From assembly GCF_023016085.1 (NCBI RefSeq), contig NZ_JALKBF010000001.1:2875194-2939193 (forward strand): DNA of 64,000 nucleotides, given 5' to 3'. Made by a program: the position numbers and the translations under genes. Shown piece after piece: positions 1 to 8,444 of this stretch. The notes beneath the pieces were generated by a model that ran no database searches, was not told the origin of the DNA, and worked only from the letters and a program-made list of their open reading frames with translations. This DNA comes from Aliiroseovarius sp. F47248L (GTDB taxonomy: Bacteria > Pseudomonadota > Alphaproteobacteria > Rhodobacterales > Rhodobacteraceae). How positions within the stretch are numbered: the first letter of the stretch is position 1; the number at the start of each line of letters is the position of its first letter.

Positions 1-21
1 AATCGGCCGTTTCAGCCGATT
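1..21. terminator. Possible hairpin at window edge
   Basis: AATCGGC at 1-7 and GCCGATT at 15-21 form a perfect 7-bp inverted repeat with a 7-base loop. It could be the terminator of a gene lying left of the window. The T tract after it on the + strand is poor, and the left flank is not visible, so the call is weak. Confidence 0.35.
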
Positions 22-99
22 TCGCCGCGAAAGCGCATGGGACTTTTTGCACGCTTCCGCACAACGTCCTGTAAATAAGCCATATTTTTCAGGCAGTTT

Positions 100-176
100 T
101 GGCGACCCCGGCAGGATTCGAACCTGCAACCTGCCCCTTAGGAGGGGGCTGCTCTATCCAGTTGAGCCACGGGGTC
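100..176 (-). tRNA. tRNA-Arg (anticodon CCT)
   Basis: Read on the minus strand, the acceptor stem GACCCCG (176-170) pairs with CGGGGTC (110-104). The anticodon loop is CTCCTAA, giving anticodon CCT for AGG codons. The T arm carries GGTTCGAATCC, and the 3' CCA is encoded at 102-100. There is no integrase or direct repeat beside it, so it is not an obvious attachment site here. Confidence 0.97.
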
Positions 177-220
177 GTATGGGTGGAATAGTGTCAGGTC
201 ACGGGCTTGTCCAGCCAAGC

Positions 221-1261
221 CTACTTACGCCTGAGCGTGTCGCCGGGCTGAATTTTTGGGGTCAGCTCGATACGCTCTCCACCACCACCTGCGCCATCTT
301 CGGCGCTGCGTTCGGCGATGATGCGGGCGGCTGCGCGGCCAATCTCCGCACGGCAAGCGTCCATAGTGGCAAGTTGGCGGGGCAGGCCGTCCAATAGCTC
401 TACCCCGTTGAATCCGGCAAGCCCGATTTGCCCGGGTACGCTGATCCCCTGATCCAGACAATACAGCAATCCGCCTGCCCCGATCATATCGTTGGAATAA
501 TACAGAAAATCTATCTCGGGCGTGCGTTTCAGCATCGCTTCGGTCATTTCGCGCCCCTTGGCCAGCGCCGATCCGCCCTCATAAAACTCCCGATCAACGA
601 TTTCGACGCCTTCTTTGGCCAGCGCTTCGGTGAACCCTTCAAACCGTTTACGGGCGCGGTGATCCAGCGGCATTTTGGTGCCAAGGAAGCCAATATTGCG
701 ATAGCCTGCTTTCAGGATCGCATTGGCCATCTTTCGGCCTGCCCGTCGGTGCGAAATTCCGACACAAGCGTCGATCGCCTGACCGTCTGTGTCCATGATC
801 TCGACCACCGGAATGCCAGCGGCCTTCAGCATCGCCTTGGACGCGTCGGAATGTTCAAGCCCCGCGATGATCACGCCGGACGGACGCCAGGACAGCATCT
901 CATACAGCACTTTTTCCTCGCGCTCGGGCTTGTAGTTCGTAACACCCACAACTGGTTGCAGAGGCGTTTCGTCCAGCACCTCGTTGATGCCGGTCATGAC
1001 CTCGGGAAACACCATGTTGCTGAGCGAGGGGATGATGACCGCAACCAGATTGACCCGTTGCGAGGCCAAGGCGCCTGCGATCTTGTTCGGCACATAGCCC
1101 AGATCTTTGGCCGCCTCCAACACCCGCTCGCGGGTGGTTTGGCTGACATCGCCACGGTTTCGCAACACCCGGCTGACCGTCATTTCACTAACGCCGGAAG
1201 CCTCTGACACGTCACGAAGGGTAAGGGGACGGCGATTTCGGGATGGGGCTGTGTCTGTCAC
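221..1261 (-). CDS. LacI-family transcriptional regulator, GntR (gluconate) type
   Basis: A one-component repressor with a LacI-type helix-turn-helix at residues 14-36 (LTLRDVSEASGVSEMTVSRV), a hinge (YVPNK), and a periplasmic-binding-protein-like sensor domain filling the rest; 346 residues is the normal family length. Stretches such as IPSLSN, YKPE, MLSW and GIPVVEIMD closely resemble E. coli GntR, so a sugar acid is the likely ligand (inference). I chose the GTG at 1261 because AAGGA sits 7 bases upstream; the open frame extends to 1291 without a better ribosome site. The hinge position that is usually Arg is Gly. Two ATGTTA-containing operators lie just upstream, suggesting autorepression. 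No target sugar genes are visible; they may lie left of the tRNA. Confidence 0.88.
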   Translation of the reverse strand: MTDTAPSRNRRPLTLRDVSEASGVSEMTVSRVLRNRGDVSQTTRERVLEAAKDLGYVPNKIAGALASQRVNLVAVIIPSLSNMVFPEVMTGINEVLDETPLQPVVGVTNYKPEREEKVLYEMLSWRPSGVIIAGLEHSDASKAMLKAAGIPVVEIMDTDGQAIDACVGISHRRAGRKMANAILKAGYRNIGFLGTKMPLDHRARKRFEGFTEALAKEGVEIVDREFYEGGSALAKGREMTEAMLKRTPEIDFLYYSNDMIGAGGLLYCLDQGISVPGQIGLAGFNGVELLDGLPRQLATMDACRAEIGRAAARIIAERSAEDGAGGGGERIELTPKIQPGDTLRRK

Positions 1262-1293
1262 GAAGGCATCCTTGCAAATAAGTGGATGCACTT

Positions 1294-1309
1294 ATGTTAG
1301 CGATAAAGT
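1294..1309. promoter_or_regulatory. Imperfect GntR-like operator
   Basis: ATGTTAGCGATAAAGT matches 13 of 16 positions of a perfect ATGTTAGC/GCTAACAT palindrome. The E. coli GntR operator (from memory) is ATGTTACCGGTAACAT. It lies 33 bases upstream of the LacI-family start. Confidence 0.5.
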
Positions 1310-1337
1310 TTTTCTTGGCAATGACCTCTTTTCACAC

Positions 1338-1356
1338 CGATGTTAGCCTAACATCG
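1338..1356. promoter_or_regulatory. Perfect 9+1+9 palindrome, probable LacI-family operator
   Basis: CGATGTTAG-C-CTAACATCG has two perfect 9-bp arms around one base. The one-base loop rules out a normal RNA hairpin, and there is no T tract. It directly abuts the stop codon of the upstream phosphatase gene and lies 77 bases before the regulator start. It shares the ATGTTAG half-site with the box at 1294-1309. Confidence 0.6.
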
Positions 1357-2136
1357 CTATGCCAGACGGGTCAGCAGCGCGTCGTGAATAATCGCACCAC
1401 CGGCGACCATGCCGGAAAGCTGCGGGACGGGGTTGTTGAAACGCGGGGGCTGACGTGTGCGGTCGCTGACAGCGCCGCCGGCTTCTTCGACGATAAGGCT
1501 GCCGGCCGCAACGTCCCATTCCCATGTGGGATGCAAGGTCATCATCGCGTCAAACCGGCCTTCCCCCACCAGCGACAAGCGATAGGCAAGCGATGACCGG
1601 AACTTGCGTGAGATGGGTGGAACGGTAGCGTTGATCCAACGCGATGGAACGAAATTGGGTTTTGCGGCCAGAACGGTCGCCCCCTCAAGCTCTGTGCGCT
1701 TGCTGACCTCCAGAGGTTGGTGGTTCAGCGTGGCGCCAAAGCCGCGCGCAGCGGCATAGAGCTTATCGCGTAGCGGAAGATAAACCACTGCGGCTTCCAC
1801 CCGTCCTTTGCGGGCGATAGCAAGTGAATGTGCCCACGTGGTAGATCCTTCGATGAAAGATCGCGTACCGTCGATGGGATCGACGATGAACACGTGCTCG
1901 GCAGACAGCCGTTCTGCACCATCCTCTGTCTCTTCCGACAACCAGCCATAGCCAGGCCGCGCGGCGGTTAGTTCTTCGCGCAGCATCTGGTCCACCGCCA
2001 GATCGGCCTCGGTCACGGGGCCTTGGCCGCCGGGTTTGTCCCAGCGATCTGCGAACCCATGGAAATAGCGTGCGGCGATCTTGCCTGCGTCCTGCGCGGC
2101 GTCGATCAGCAGGGACAGGTCATCAGTCTCCGGCAA
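1357..2136 (-). CDS. Inositol monophosphatase-family phosphatase (CysQ/SuhB-like)
   Basis: A Mg-dependent phosphomonoesterase of 259 residues. Metal-site motifs are intact: GPVTEAD (39-45), SEET (67-70), DPIDGT (86-91) and WEWDVAAG (205-212). The family includes inositol-1-phosphatase and 3'(2'),5'-bisphosphate nucleotidase (CysQ); I cannot choose between them from sequence alone, though the GPVTEADLAVD form is common in CysQ-like proteins. It follows pmbA on the same strand with a 14-base overlap, so the two are almost certainly cotranscribed. No signal peptide; cytoplasmic. Confidence 0.87.
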   Translation of the reverse strand: MPETDDLSLLIDAAQDAGKIAARYFHGFADRWDKPGGQGPVTEADLAVDQMLREELTAARPGYGWLSEETEDGAERLSAEHVFIVDPIDGTRSFIEGSTTWAHSLAIARKGRVEAAVVYLPLRDKLYAAARGFGATLNHQPLEVSKRTELEGATVLAAKPNFVPSRWINATVPPISRKFRSSLAYRLSLVGEGRFDAMMTLHPTWEWDVAAGSLIVEEAGGAVSDRTRQPPRFNNPVPQLSGMVAGGAIIHDALLTRLA

Positions 2137-3469
2137 TGGTCATTCCTTCGACCAGCAAGCTGGGAACCATGCGGCTCAGGTGGGCCTCGGCGTCGTTGGC
2201 GGGAATGATCCGGCGCAGCATGTCCCGCAGATTGCCCGCAATGGTGCATTCATTGACCGGATAGGCGATCTGGCCGTTTTCGACCCAGAAACCTGATGCG
2301 CCGCGTGAGTAATCGCCTGTTGTCGGATTGATGGTCGAGCCGATCATCGAGGTGACGAGCAAACCGGTTCCCATCTGCGCCGTCAAGTCCATTTTGGTCG
2401 ATTTGCCTTGTGTTAGGGTCACATTCGAGATTGAGGGCGACGGCGGTGATGATGTGCCTCGCGATGCGCTGGCTGTGCTGTTCAGGCCCAATTTGTTGGC
2501 CGTTGCAATGTCCAGCGTCCACCCGGTCAACGTGCCGTTGTCAATGATCTTGCGGACCCGTGTGGCCAGCCCTTCTCCGTCGAAAGGACGCGAACCCGAT
2601 ATGCGCGGGCGGTGTGGGTCTTCGATCAGGTCAATGCCGTCGGGCAAGACCTGCTCGCCCAACGCGTCGCGCAGCCAGGATGAACCGCGGGCGATCATGG
2701 CACCGTTGACCGCCGACAAAAGATGTCCGATCAGCGACGAGGAAATCCGCTCGTCATAGAGAACCGGAAAGGCTCCGGTTGGGGGTTTTCGTGCGCCCGC
2801 GCGCTGCACCGTGCGCCGCCCGGCCTTCGTGCCAACCTCGACCGCCGAAGGAAGATCGGCCTGAAAACTGCGCATTTCGCCGGCATAGTCACGCTCCATC
2901 GTGGCCCCTTCGCCAGTGATTGCAACGGTAGAAATGGCGCGATGGGTGCGCCCGTATCCGCCGGAAAACCCGTTGCTTGTCGCCAGATGGAATTGGTGTC
3001 GCCCATATCCGGCAGAACTGCTGGATACCTGCGTCACACCTTCGACCGCCAGCGCAGCGGCCTCTGCTTCGGCAGCATCGCGTTCCAGATCAGCCGGGTC
3101 GGGTTCGGCCGTCGGGTCTTGCAGGTCCAACGCAGCCAGATCCCAGTCGCTGGCCAGCATCTCGGCTGTGGCCTGCGCAATATTGGGATCTTCCGGGGCT
3201 TCCTTGGCCATCGCGACTGCGCGTTCCGCCATGGTCTGAATGGTTTGCGTCGAAATGTCCGATGCGGAAACACAGGCTTGCCGCTGCCCAACCAGAACGC
3301 GCAGACCGATATCGATGTCCTCTGATCGCTCGGCATGTTCCAGTTTCCCGTGCAACACGTCGATCGACACCGATGTCCCGTCAACCGCGAGCGCATCCGC
3401 CCCATCGGCCCCGGCCTTCTGGGCGGCGTCCAGCAACTGCTGTGTCAGATCGTCAAGCGTATTTGTCAT
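2123..3469 (-). CDS. pmbA: TldD/PmbA-family metallopeptidase, PmbA
   Basis: A 448-residue protein of the TldD/PmbA family. In E. coli TldD and PmbA (TldE) form a heterodimer that processes microcin B17 and degrades the CcdA antitoxin; the TldD subunit carries the HExxxH zinc motif, PmbA does not, and none is seen here. Supporting stretches are the C-terminal GASGFWVENG and the central GRRTVQRAGARKPPTG. No tldD partner lies in the window. First gene of a two-gene unit with the phosphatase. Alphaproteobacterial PmbA is widely conserved, so a housekeeping proteolytic role is likely. Confidence 0.9.
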   Translation of the reverse strand: MTNTLDDLTQQLLDAAQKAGADGADALAVDGTSVSIDVLHGKLEHAERSEDIDIGLRVLVGQRQACVSASDISTQTIQTMAERAVAMAKEAPEDPNIAQATAEMLASDWDLAALDLQDPTAEPDPADLERDAAEAEAAALAVEGVTQVSSSSAGYGRHQFHLATSNGFSGGYGRTHRAISTVAITGEGATMERDYAGEMRSFQADLPSAVEVGTKAGRRTVQRAGARKPPTGAFPVLYDERISSSLIGHLLSAVNGAMIARGSSWLRDALGEQVLPDGIDLIEDPHRPRISGSRPFDGEGLATRVRKIIDNGTLTGWTLDIATANKLGLNSTASASRGTSSPPSPSISNVTLTQGKSTKMDLTAQMGTGLLVTSMIGSTINPTTGDYSRGASGFWVENGQIAYPVNECTIAGNLRDMLRRIIPANDAEAHLSRMVPSLLVEGMTIAGD

Positions 3470-3560
3470 GTCGGTCCCTTTCCCGGTCGTGTCCCTGAGG
3501 TAACGTCAGGGGCGCGTGGTCGCAAGACGTGACTCTGGCCTAAACCACTTTGCTGGGCTA

Positions 3561-3588
3561 GCACTTAGGGGACAGCACTTAGGGGACA
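3561..3588 (+). repeat. Perfect tandem duplication of a 14-mer
   Basis: GCACTTAGGGGACA occurs twice head to tail (3561-3574, 3575-3588), immediately before the Shine-Dalgarno AGGAGGA of the SDR gene. The duplication lies in the 5' untranslated region or promoter. Confidence 0.9.
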
Positions 3589-3600
3589 GGAGGAGTGACG

Positions 3601-4356
3601 ATGACAGACATGACCGGAAAAACCGTATTGATTACCGGTGCCAGCCGCGGGATCGGCGAGGCCGCCGCCCATATCTTTGCCCAGGCCGGGGCCAATGTCG
3701 TGCTGACGGCGCGTGGGAAATCCCAGATCGACGCGATTGCTGCCGCAATTGGCGACCGCGCCCTCGCGGTGCGATGTGACGTATCAAAATGGGAGGATGT
3801 GAAATCTGCCGTTGACGCGGCGGTCGCCAGATTCGGCAATGTCGATGTCTTGATAAACAACGCAGGCGTGATCGAACCGATTGGACCATTGATAGACTCT
3901 AATCCGGCCGAATGGGGTCATGTGATCGACGTGAACCTGAAGGGTGTCTATTATGGTATCCGGGCAGTGATGCCGATCATGGCGGCGCAAGGCGGTGGGT
4001 CAGTACTGACCATCAGCTCGGGTGCCGCGCATAACGCGCTGGAAGGCTGGGCGCATTACTGTGCGTCGAAGGCAGGCGTGCATATGTTGAACAAGGCGCT
4101 GCATCGGGAGGGCGCGGGCAAGGGCATCCGCGCAATCGGCCTGTCGCCAGGCACCGTTGCCACCCAGATGCAACGCGAGATCAAAGGGTCGGGTATCAAC
4201 GCGGTTGCCCAGCTTTCATGGTCCGAACACATCCCGCCAGAATGGGTCGCCCGCGCGCTGTTGTGGATGTGCACCGAGGATGCAGACGATTTCCTTGGCG
4301 AAGAAATCTCGCTGAGGGACGAAGGCATTCGCGAGCGTGCGCAGGTTCGTAGATGA
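3601..4356 (+). CDS. SDR-family oxidoreductase
   Basis: A classical short-chain dehydrogenase of 251 residues using NAD(P)H. Visible motifs: cofactor-binding TGASRGIG (12-19), NNAG (86-89), catalytic Ser near 139-140, Tyr153 and Lys157 in YCASK. The substrate is unknown. The ATG at 3601 is preferred over the GTG at 3595 because AGGAGGA ends 6 bases before it. The stop overlaps the start of the crotonase gene (ATGA), so the two are translationally coupled and may act on the same acyl or alcohol substrate (inference). Confidence 0.9.
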   Translation: MTDMTGKTVLITGASRGIGEAAAHIFAQAGANVVLTARGKSQIDAIAAAIGDRALAVRCDVSKWEDVKSAVDAAVARFGNVDVLINNAGVIEPIGPLIDSNPAEWGHVIDVNLKGVYYGIRAVMPIMAAQGGGSVLTISSGAAHNALEGWAHYCASKAGVHMLNKALHREGAGKGIRAIGLSPGTVATQMQREIKGSGINAVAQLSWSEHIPPEWVARALLWMCTEDADDFLGEEISLRDEGIRERAQVRR

Positions 4357-4985
4357 TCGACCTCGAAAAGCAGGATGGGGTCTGGATTGTGACCCTAAAC
4401 CGCCCTGAAAAGGCTAATTCTTTAACGAAGGCGATGCTGGAAGAACTGGCGCAGATCGCCATGGATGCGGCGGGCGAGGCGCGGGTTCTGATTCTGACCG
4501 GGACGGGAAAGGTGTTTTCAGCGGGCGCAGATCTGGGCGAAGCCCGCGCAGGTCTTGCCGTAGACGGCGTTTGGGAGCGTCTATCCAATGCGGTCTCGGC
4601 GGCGCCGTGCCTGACCATTGCGGCCCTGAACGGGACTTTGGCAGGCGGTGCGTTCGGTATGGCGCTGGCCTGTGACATCCGCATCGCAGTACCCGAGGCG
4701 TCATTTTTCTATCCCGTGATGAAGTTGGGCTTTCTTCCGCAACCGTCTGACCCACGTCGCATGGTGGGGCTGATTGGACCAGCACGCACCAAAATCATCC
4801 TGATGTCGGGGCAGAAGGTACAAGCCAGCGAAGCGTTGCAATGGGGGCTTGTGGACCGTTTGGCCCCGCGCGACACATTGATAGATGTAGCTTTGGACCT
4901 TGCCGATGCTCCGCGTGCTCAGCAGGCAGAACATGTTGCCGAGATGAAGCGGATGATTCCAAAGATAGGCTCTGATACGCCTTAA
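4353..4985 (+). CDS. Enoyl-CoA hydratase/isomerase-family (crotonase-fold) protein without catalytic Glu pair
   Basis: A 210-residue crotonase-fold protein, shorter than the usual ~255. The oxyanion-hole segments SAGADL (56-61) and NGTLAGGA (93-100) are present, so acyl-CoA binding is plausible. The two catalytic glutamates of rat enoyl-CoA hydratase (E144, E164) align with Gly102 and Val122 (FFYPVMKLG), so ordinary hydration is unlikely. It may be an isomerase, hydrolase or a divergent family member. It overlaps the SDR gene by 4 bases and converges with the HNH gene with a 4-base overlap. Confidence 0.82.
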   Translation: MIDLEKQDGVWIVTLNRPEKANSLTKAMLEELAQIAMDAAGEARVLILTGTGKVFSAGADLGEARAGLAVDGVWERLSNAVSAAPCLTIAALNGTLAGGAFGMALACDIRIAVPEASFFYPVMKLGFLPQPSDPRRMVGLIGPARTKIILMSGQKVQASEALQWGLVDRLAPRDTLIDVALDLADAPRAQQAEHVAEMKRMIPKIGSDTP

Positions 4986-5314
4986 CTTCGTCCCCGGCGG
5001 CGACGCGTGCCTTTTGTTACCGCATAGAAGTCGGGCGGCCGTTTGGCCACCCAGGTGATAAACCGTGCCAATGCCGGATAGGATCGTAGCGCCGCAACGG
5101 TGTTGAACTGGCGCGCGAGTTCGGCCTCGCTCAGTTCAAGATGGATCTGATTGTGGCAAATCTGATGTAAAAGTACTGTCGGGCCGCCTTTACCACCCCT
5201 AAGCTTAGGCACGAGGTGATGCCGACTTTGCGCCACGACAGGTGGAATCGGCCTGCTACATAACGCGCAGATCGGCACAGAATCCTTGCCCTTTGAAGCC
5301 AGATCGCTATCCAT
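4982..5314 (-). CDS. HNH endonuclease-domain protein
   Basis: A 110-residue protein with a compact HNH zinc-finger nuclease pattern: CALC (16-19), HH (32-33) followed by LVPK, His50, and CHNQIH (53-58). The C-terminus is strongly basic (RRRRGR), consistent with nucleic-acid binding. Such free-standing small HNH proteins are widespread; function is unknown. The frame opens to 5410, which would overlap the mscS-type gene; I prefer ATG 5314, just before the conserved core. It is divergent from the channel gene 45 bases away and shows no phage or restriction neighbours. Confidence 0.75.
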   Translation of the reverse strand: MDSDLASKGKDSVPICALCSRPIPPVVAQSRHHLVPKLRGGKGGPTVLLHQICHNQIHLELSEAELARQFNTVAALRSYPALARFITWVAKRPPDFYAVTKGTRRRRGRS

Positions 5315-5359
5315 GCCGGATAGTTTTGCACACTTCCCCGTTTTGGCAAGAGGACACGC

Positions 5360-6685
5360 ATGGAGAACCGCCCGGAAATTCTGGATCAGGCCATCGGCTA
5401 TTTCAATCAAGCGTGGGAGCTTGCTGAAGGGTGGCTTTTATCACCGGCTGCGTGGTCTCAGTTCGGCTTGCTGGTGGTCGCCTATCTGGCGGCGCATTTG
5501 GTTGCCCGTAAACTATCCCCTGTCATCACGCGATTGCTGTCCCCCGCTGGCAGTGCAAAGAGCTTGCTGTCGAAGGCTCGGTTGTTCCTTCTGATTTTCC
5601 TGCCGCTGACTCTGCCACTTCTGGCATGGGCGTTTACCGGGATCGGTGAACAGGTTACGCGGTCGTTGTTCGGATCTGGCGCAGTGATCGCGTTTGGTAA
5701 ACGCGTTTTTTTGTTTCTTGCGATACGCGCACTTGTGAAGCAGGTCCTGAAGGATCCGTTCCTGAAGCTGCTGGGGCGGTATGTGCTGATCCCTGTGGCA
5801 GGGCTCTACGTGCTTGGGTTGCTTGAACCGGTCACGACGAAGTTGGAAGAAACCATTGTGCCGCTGGGCAATATGAGCTTCTCGCTTTTGTTTGCATTAA
5901 AATTTGTCGTGATCAGTGGCGCAATTTTCTGGCTCGGACGCTGGTCGAATGACCAGACACGACAAGCCATCAAGAAACAGAAAGAGATGCGCCCAGCCAC
6001 GCGTGAACTGGCTGCCAAGGCGGCCGAGATCGCAATCTTCGGCGTCGCCTTCCTGATTCTGATGAACATCATGGGTATCAACCTGACCTCGCTTGCGGTT
6101 CTGGGTGGTGCAATTGGCGTTGGGTTGGGTTTCGGACTGCAACAAATCGCGTCAAATTTCATCTCGGGCGTCATCCTTCTGTTGGAAGGTCAGGCGACCG
6201 TTGGCGACTACGTTGAGCTTGACGGTGGCGAGGCGGGCACGATTGTCAAGATGACGGCCCGCGCCGCCATATTAGAGACGTATGATGGCCGTTGGATTGT
6301 TGTTCCGAACGAGCATTTCATCACCACCCGTGTCGTCAATTATTCGGATGCGGGTAGCGCAAACCGGTACGAAGCGCCGTTCTCGGTCAGCTATGATTCC
6401 GATATCGAGGCGATCCCCGAGCTGATTGAAAAGGCAGTGGCTGAGCTTGATTTCGTTCTGACCGGCACCGAGGAACAAGATCCCGACTGCGAGTTGCGCG
6501 CCTTTGGTGACAGTGGTGTGGATTTTGCGGTGGAGTTTTGGGTGAACGGCATCGACGATGGGCGCAACAAGTTTACACCGCGTGTCATGATGCAGGTCTG
6601 GAAAACGCTTAAGGCCAACAACATCGAAATCCCCTATCCGCATCGCGTGGTCGAGATGAAAGCGTCTGCCCAGGACACCGCGTGA
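5360..6685 (+). CDS. MscS-family mechanosensitive ion channel
   Basis: A 441-residue inner-membrane channel. About six or seven hydrophobic segments occupy residues 30-270. The pore-lining helix is the Gly/Ala-rich GAIGVGLGFGLQQIASNF around 248-265, followed by the typical beta domain start (VGDYVEL). The extra N-terminal helices relative to E. coli MscS (286 residues) put it among larger YbdG/YjeP-like members. Role: osmotic downshock protection (family knowledge). AGAGGA lies 5 to 11 bases before the ATG. The stop overlaps the next gene's GTG by 4 bases. Confidence 0.9.
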   Translation: MENRPEILDQAIGYFNQAWELAEGWLLSPAAWSQFGLLVVAYLAAHLVARKLSPVITRLLSPAGSAKSLLSKARLFLLIFLPLTLPLLAWAFTGIGEQVTRSLFGSGAVIAFGKRVFLFLAIRALVKQVLKDPFLKLLGRYVLIPVAGLYVLGLLEPVTTKLEETIVPLGNMSFSLLFALKFVVISGAIFWLGRWSNDQTRQAIKKQKEMRPATRELAAKAAEIAIFGVAFLILMNIMGINLTSLAVLGGAIGVGLGFGLQQIASNFISGVILLLEGQATVGDYVELDGGEAGTIVKMTARAAILETYDGRWIVVPNEHFITTRVVNYSDAGSANRYEAPFSVSYDSDIEAIPELIEKAVAELDFVLTGTEEQDPDCELRAFGDSGVDFAVEFWVNGIDDGRNKFTPRVMMQVWKTLKANNIEIPYPHRVVEMKASAQDTA

Positions 6686-7878
6686 CACAGGCCTTGGTCA
6701 TCGGTGCCGGACCTGCGGGCTTGATGGCGGCAGGTGAACTGGCGCGGGCTGGGCTATCTATGACGATTGCAGACGCCAAACCTTCACCAGCGCGGAAGTT
6801 CCTGATGGCTGGTAAATCCGGGCTGAACCTGACGAAAGCCGAACCTCTGGATGAATTCTTGAGCCAGATTCTAGGGCCGGAACACCTTCGCGAAATCGTC
6901 GCGGATTTCGGACCCAAGGCCGTTCAAAACTGGGCGCGTGAATTGGGGCAAGATGTGTTTACCGGATCATCGGGGCGCGTCTTTCCCAAGGCGATGAAGG
7001 CCTCGCCCCTTTTGCGCGCGTGGTTGGCCGAGTTGGACAGTCTGGGTGTTCAGATAAGACGGGGCTGGTATTGGACCGGGATCGACGGGCGTGACATGAA
7101 GTTCGTAACTCCCGATGGCGATCAGACGCTTCGCCCGGATGTGACCGTTCTGGCGCTGGGTGGGGGTAGTTGGTCACGCTTGGGGTCTGACGGCAAATGG
7201 GTCTCTATTCTGGCAGAAAACGGTGTCACCTGCACTTCGTTCTTACCGTCAAACATGGGTTTCGTGGTGAATTGGTCAGACCACATGCAGCGTCATTTCG
7301 GGGTTCCGATCAAACCCGTGCGCCTGCATGTGGGCGATATGTCGGTGGTGGGAGAGTTCGTTGTCTCCTCCCACGGCATCGAAGGGTCAGCCGTCTATGC
7401 CGTCAGTCGGGAAGTGAGGAACGGGGCGGCGTTGACCGTCGACCTGACACCAGACCGAAGCGAGGCGGATGTAAAGAACCGTTTGGCAAAACCGCGTGGA
7501 AAAGCCAGCCTGACAAACCACTTGCGCAAAACCTTGAAGCTGGACCCTGCCAAGATCGCGTTGTTGCAGGAGTTTGGCCGTCCTTTGCCAACAGACACGA
7601 AGGTGTTGGCTAAATTGATCAAGGTACTGCCAATCCGACATCAAGGCCCGCGCCCGATCGACGAAGCGATTTCAACCGCAGGCGGCCTGTCATTCGATGC
7701 GTTGGATAACGGATTGATGATTAAGGCGCTGCCCGGTGTCTTTGCCGCGGGCGAGATGTTGGACTGGGATGCGCCAACAGGCGGATATCTTTTGACGACC
7801 TGTCTGGCGACGGGGCGATACGCCGGACGGGCGGCAGCAAATTGGGCGCAGAATCAGATGGCAGAGACCCGCAGATAA
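6682..7878 (+). CDS. HI0933/BaiN-type FAD-dependent flavoprotein
   Basis: A 398-residue two-domain FAD protein. The N-terminal Rossmann motif is VIGAGPAGLMAAGE (6-19), followed by KSGLNLTK, a signature of this family. The C-terminus has FAAGEMLDWDAPTGGYLL, the second FAD contact. Biochemical role is unclear for most members; BaiN itself reduces bile-acid intermediates, which is not implied here. The GTG start overlaps the preceding channel stop. The 3' end overlaps the convergent GST gene by 25 bases, both ends being coding. Confidence 0.87.
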   Translation: MTQALVIGAGPAGLMAAGELARAGLSMTIADAKPSPARKFLMAGKSGLNLTKAEPLDEFLSQILGPEHLREIVADFGPKAVQNWARELGQDVFTGSSGRVFPKAMKASPLLRAWLAELDSLGVQIRRGWYWTGIDGRDMKFVTPDGDQTLRPDVTVLALGGGSWSRLGSDGKWVSILAENGVTCTSFLPSNMGFVVNWSDHMQRHFGVPIKPVRLHVGDMSVVGEFVVSSHGIEGSAVYAVSREVRNGAALTVDLTPDRSEADVKNRLAKPRGKASLTNHLRKTLKLDPAKIALLQEFGRPLPTDTKVLAKLIKVLPIRHQGPRPIDEAISTAGGLSFDALDNGLMIKALPGVFAAGEMLDWDAPTGGYLLTTCLATGRYAGRAAANWAQNQMAETRR

Positions 7879-8444
7879 GCCGGTCGGTTTCGCAACGGTT
7901 TTGCATAGGCGCGGAAGGCGGCGTTTTCTAATGGGAATCCTGCAGCGATGGCCCAGCTTCCGCAATGTGTGGCCAGAATGTCGGGTACCGTCATTTGATC
8001 GCCCATCAGAAAGGGCGTGTCACCTTTGCGACGCATCAGTTCATCAATCGCGCGTGCAAACTCCCATTTCAGGCTCTGTTTCACCTCGGGAACGCGTTTT
8101 TCTTCGGGCAGGACAAATGTATGGCGGGCGGCAGTCCAGAGGCTTGCGTCCATTTCATCCAGAATGAAGTGGGTGAAGCCGTCCTGCCGCGCACGGTCAA
8201 GCGTGCCAGTGGGATAGGACAACGCGCCGTGTTTGTCGGCCAGATATTGCATGATCGCTGTGCTGTCGGTCAGGGCGGCATCGCCGTCCAGCAGCACAGG
8301 AACCTTTCCTGCGGGGTTGAATTTGCGCAATGCGTCAGATTGCGGAGGGTGCGTCAGGCGGTCATAGTTTTGCCCGAGCTCCTCTAACATCCATAAAACG
8401 CGGAAGGTGCGGGTCACGGTCGGCCCGATCACGGTGTAAGTCAT
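7854..8444 (-). CDS. Glutathione S-transferase family protein
   Basis: A 196-residue soluble GST: thioredoxin-like N-terminal half with the cis-Pro/glutathione segment GKVPVLLDGDAALTDSTAI, then an all-helical half ending in the conserved NRPAYLR. Substrate unknown. The open frame runs to 8720, but ATG 8444 is chosen because GGGAGGAAAAAG stands directly upstream and it overlaps the holA stop as ATGA. The 3' end runs 25 bases into the convergent flavoprotein gene. It belongs to the leuS-lptE-holA run. Confidence 0.87.
   Translation of the reverse strand: MTYTVIGPTVTRTFRVLWMLEELGQNYDRLTHPPQSDALRKFNPAGKVPVLLDGDAALTDSTAIMQYLADKHGALSYPTGTLDRARQDGFTHFILDEMDASLWTAARHTFVLPEEKRVPEVKQSLKWEFARAIDELMRRKGDTPFLMGDQMTVPDILATHCGSWAIAAGFPLENAAFRAYAKPLRNRPAYLRVSAI

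Noticed and set aside
100..176. tRNA-Arg as the attachment site of an integrated element
   Set aside because: No integrase, no duplicated tRNA 3' end and ordinary chromosomal genes on the visible side.
428..1207. 259-codon + strand frame opposite the LacI-family gene
   Set aside because: Shadow of a well-supported coding region with no domain of its own.
1338..1356. Terminator of the phosphatase gene
   Set aside because: A one-base loop cannot close an RNA hairpin of that stem without losing pairs, and no T tract follows on the minus strand.
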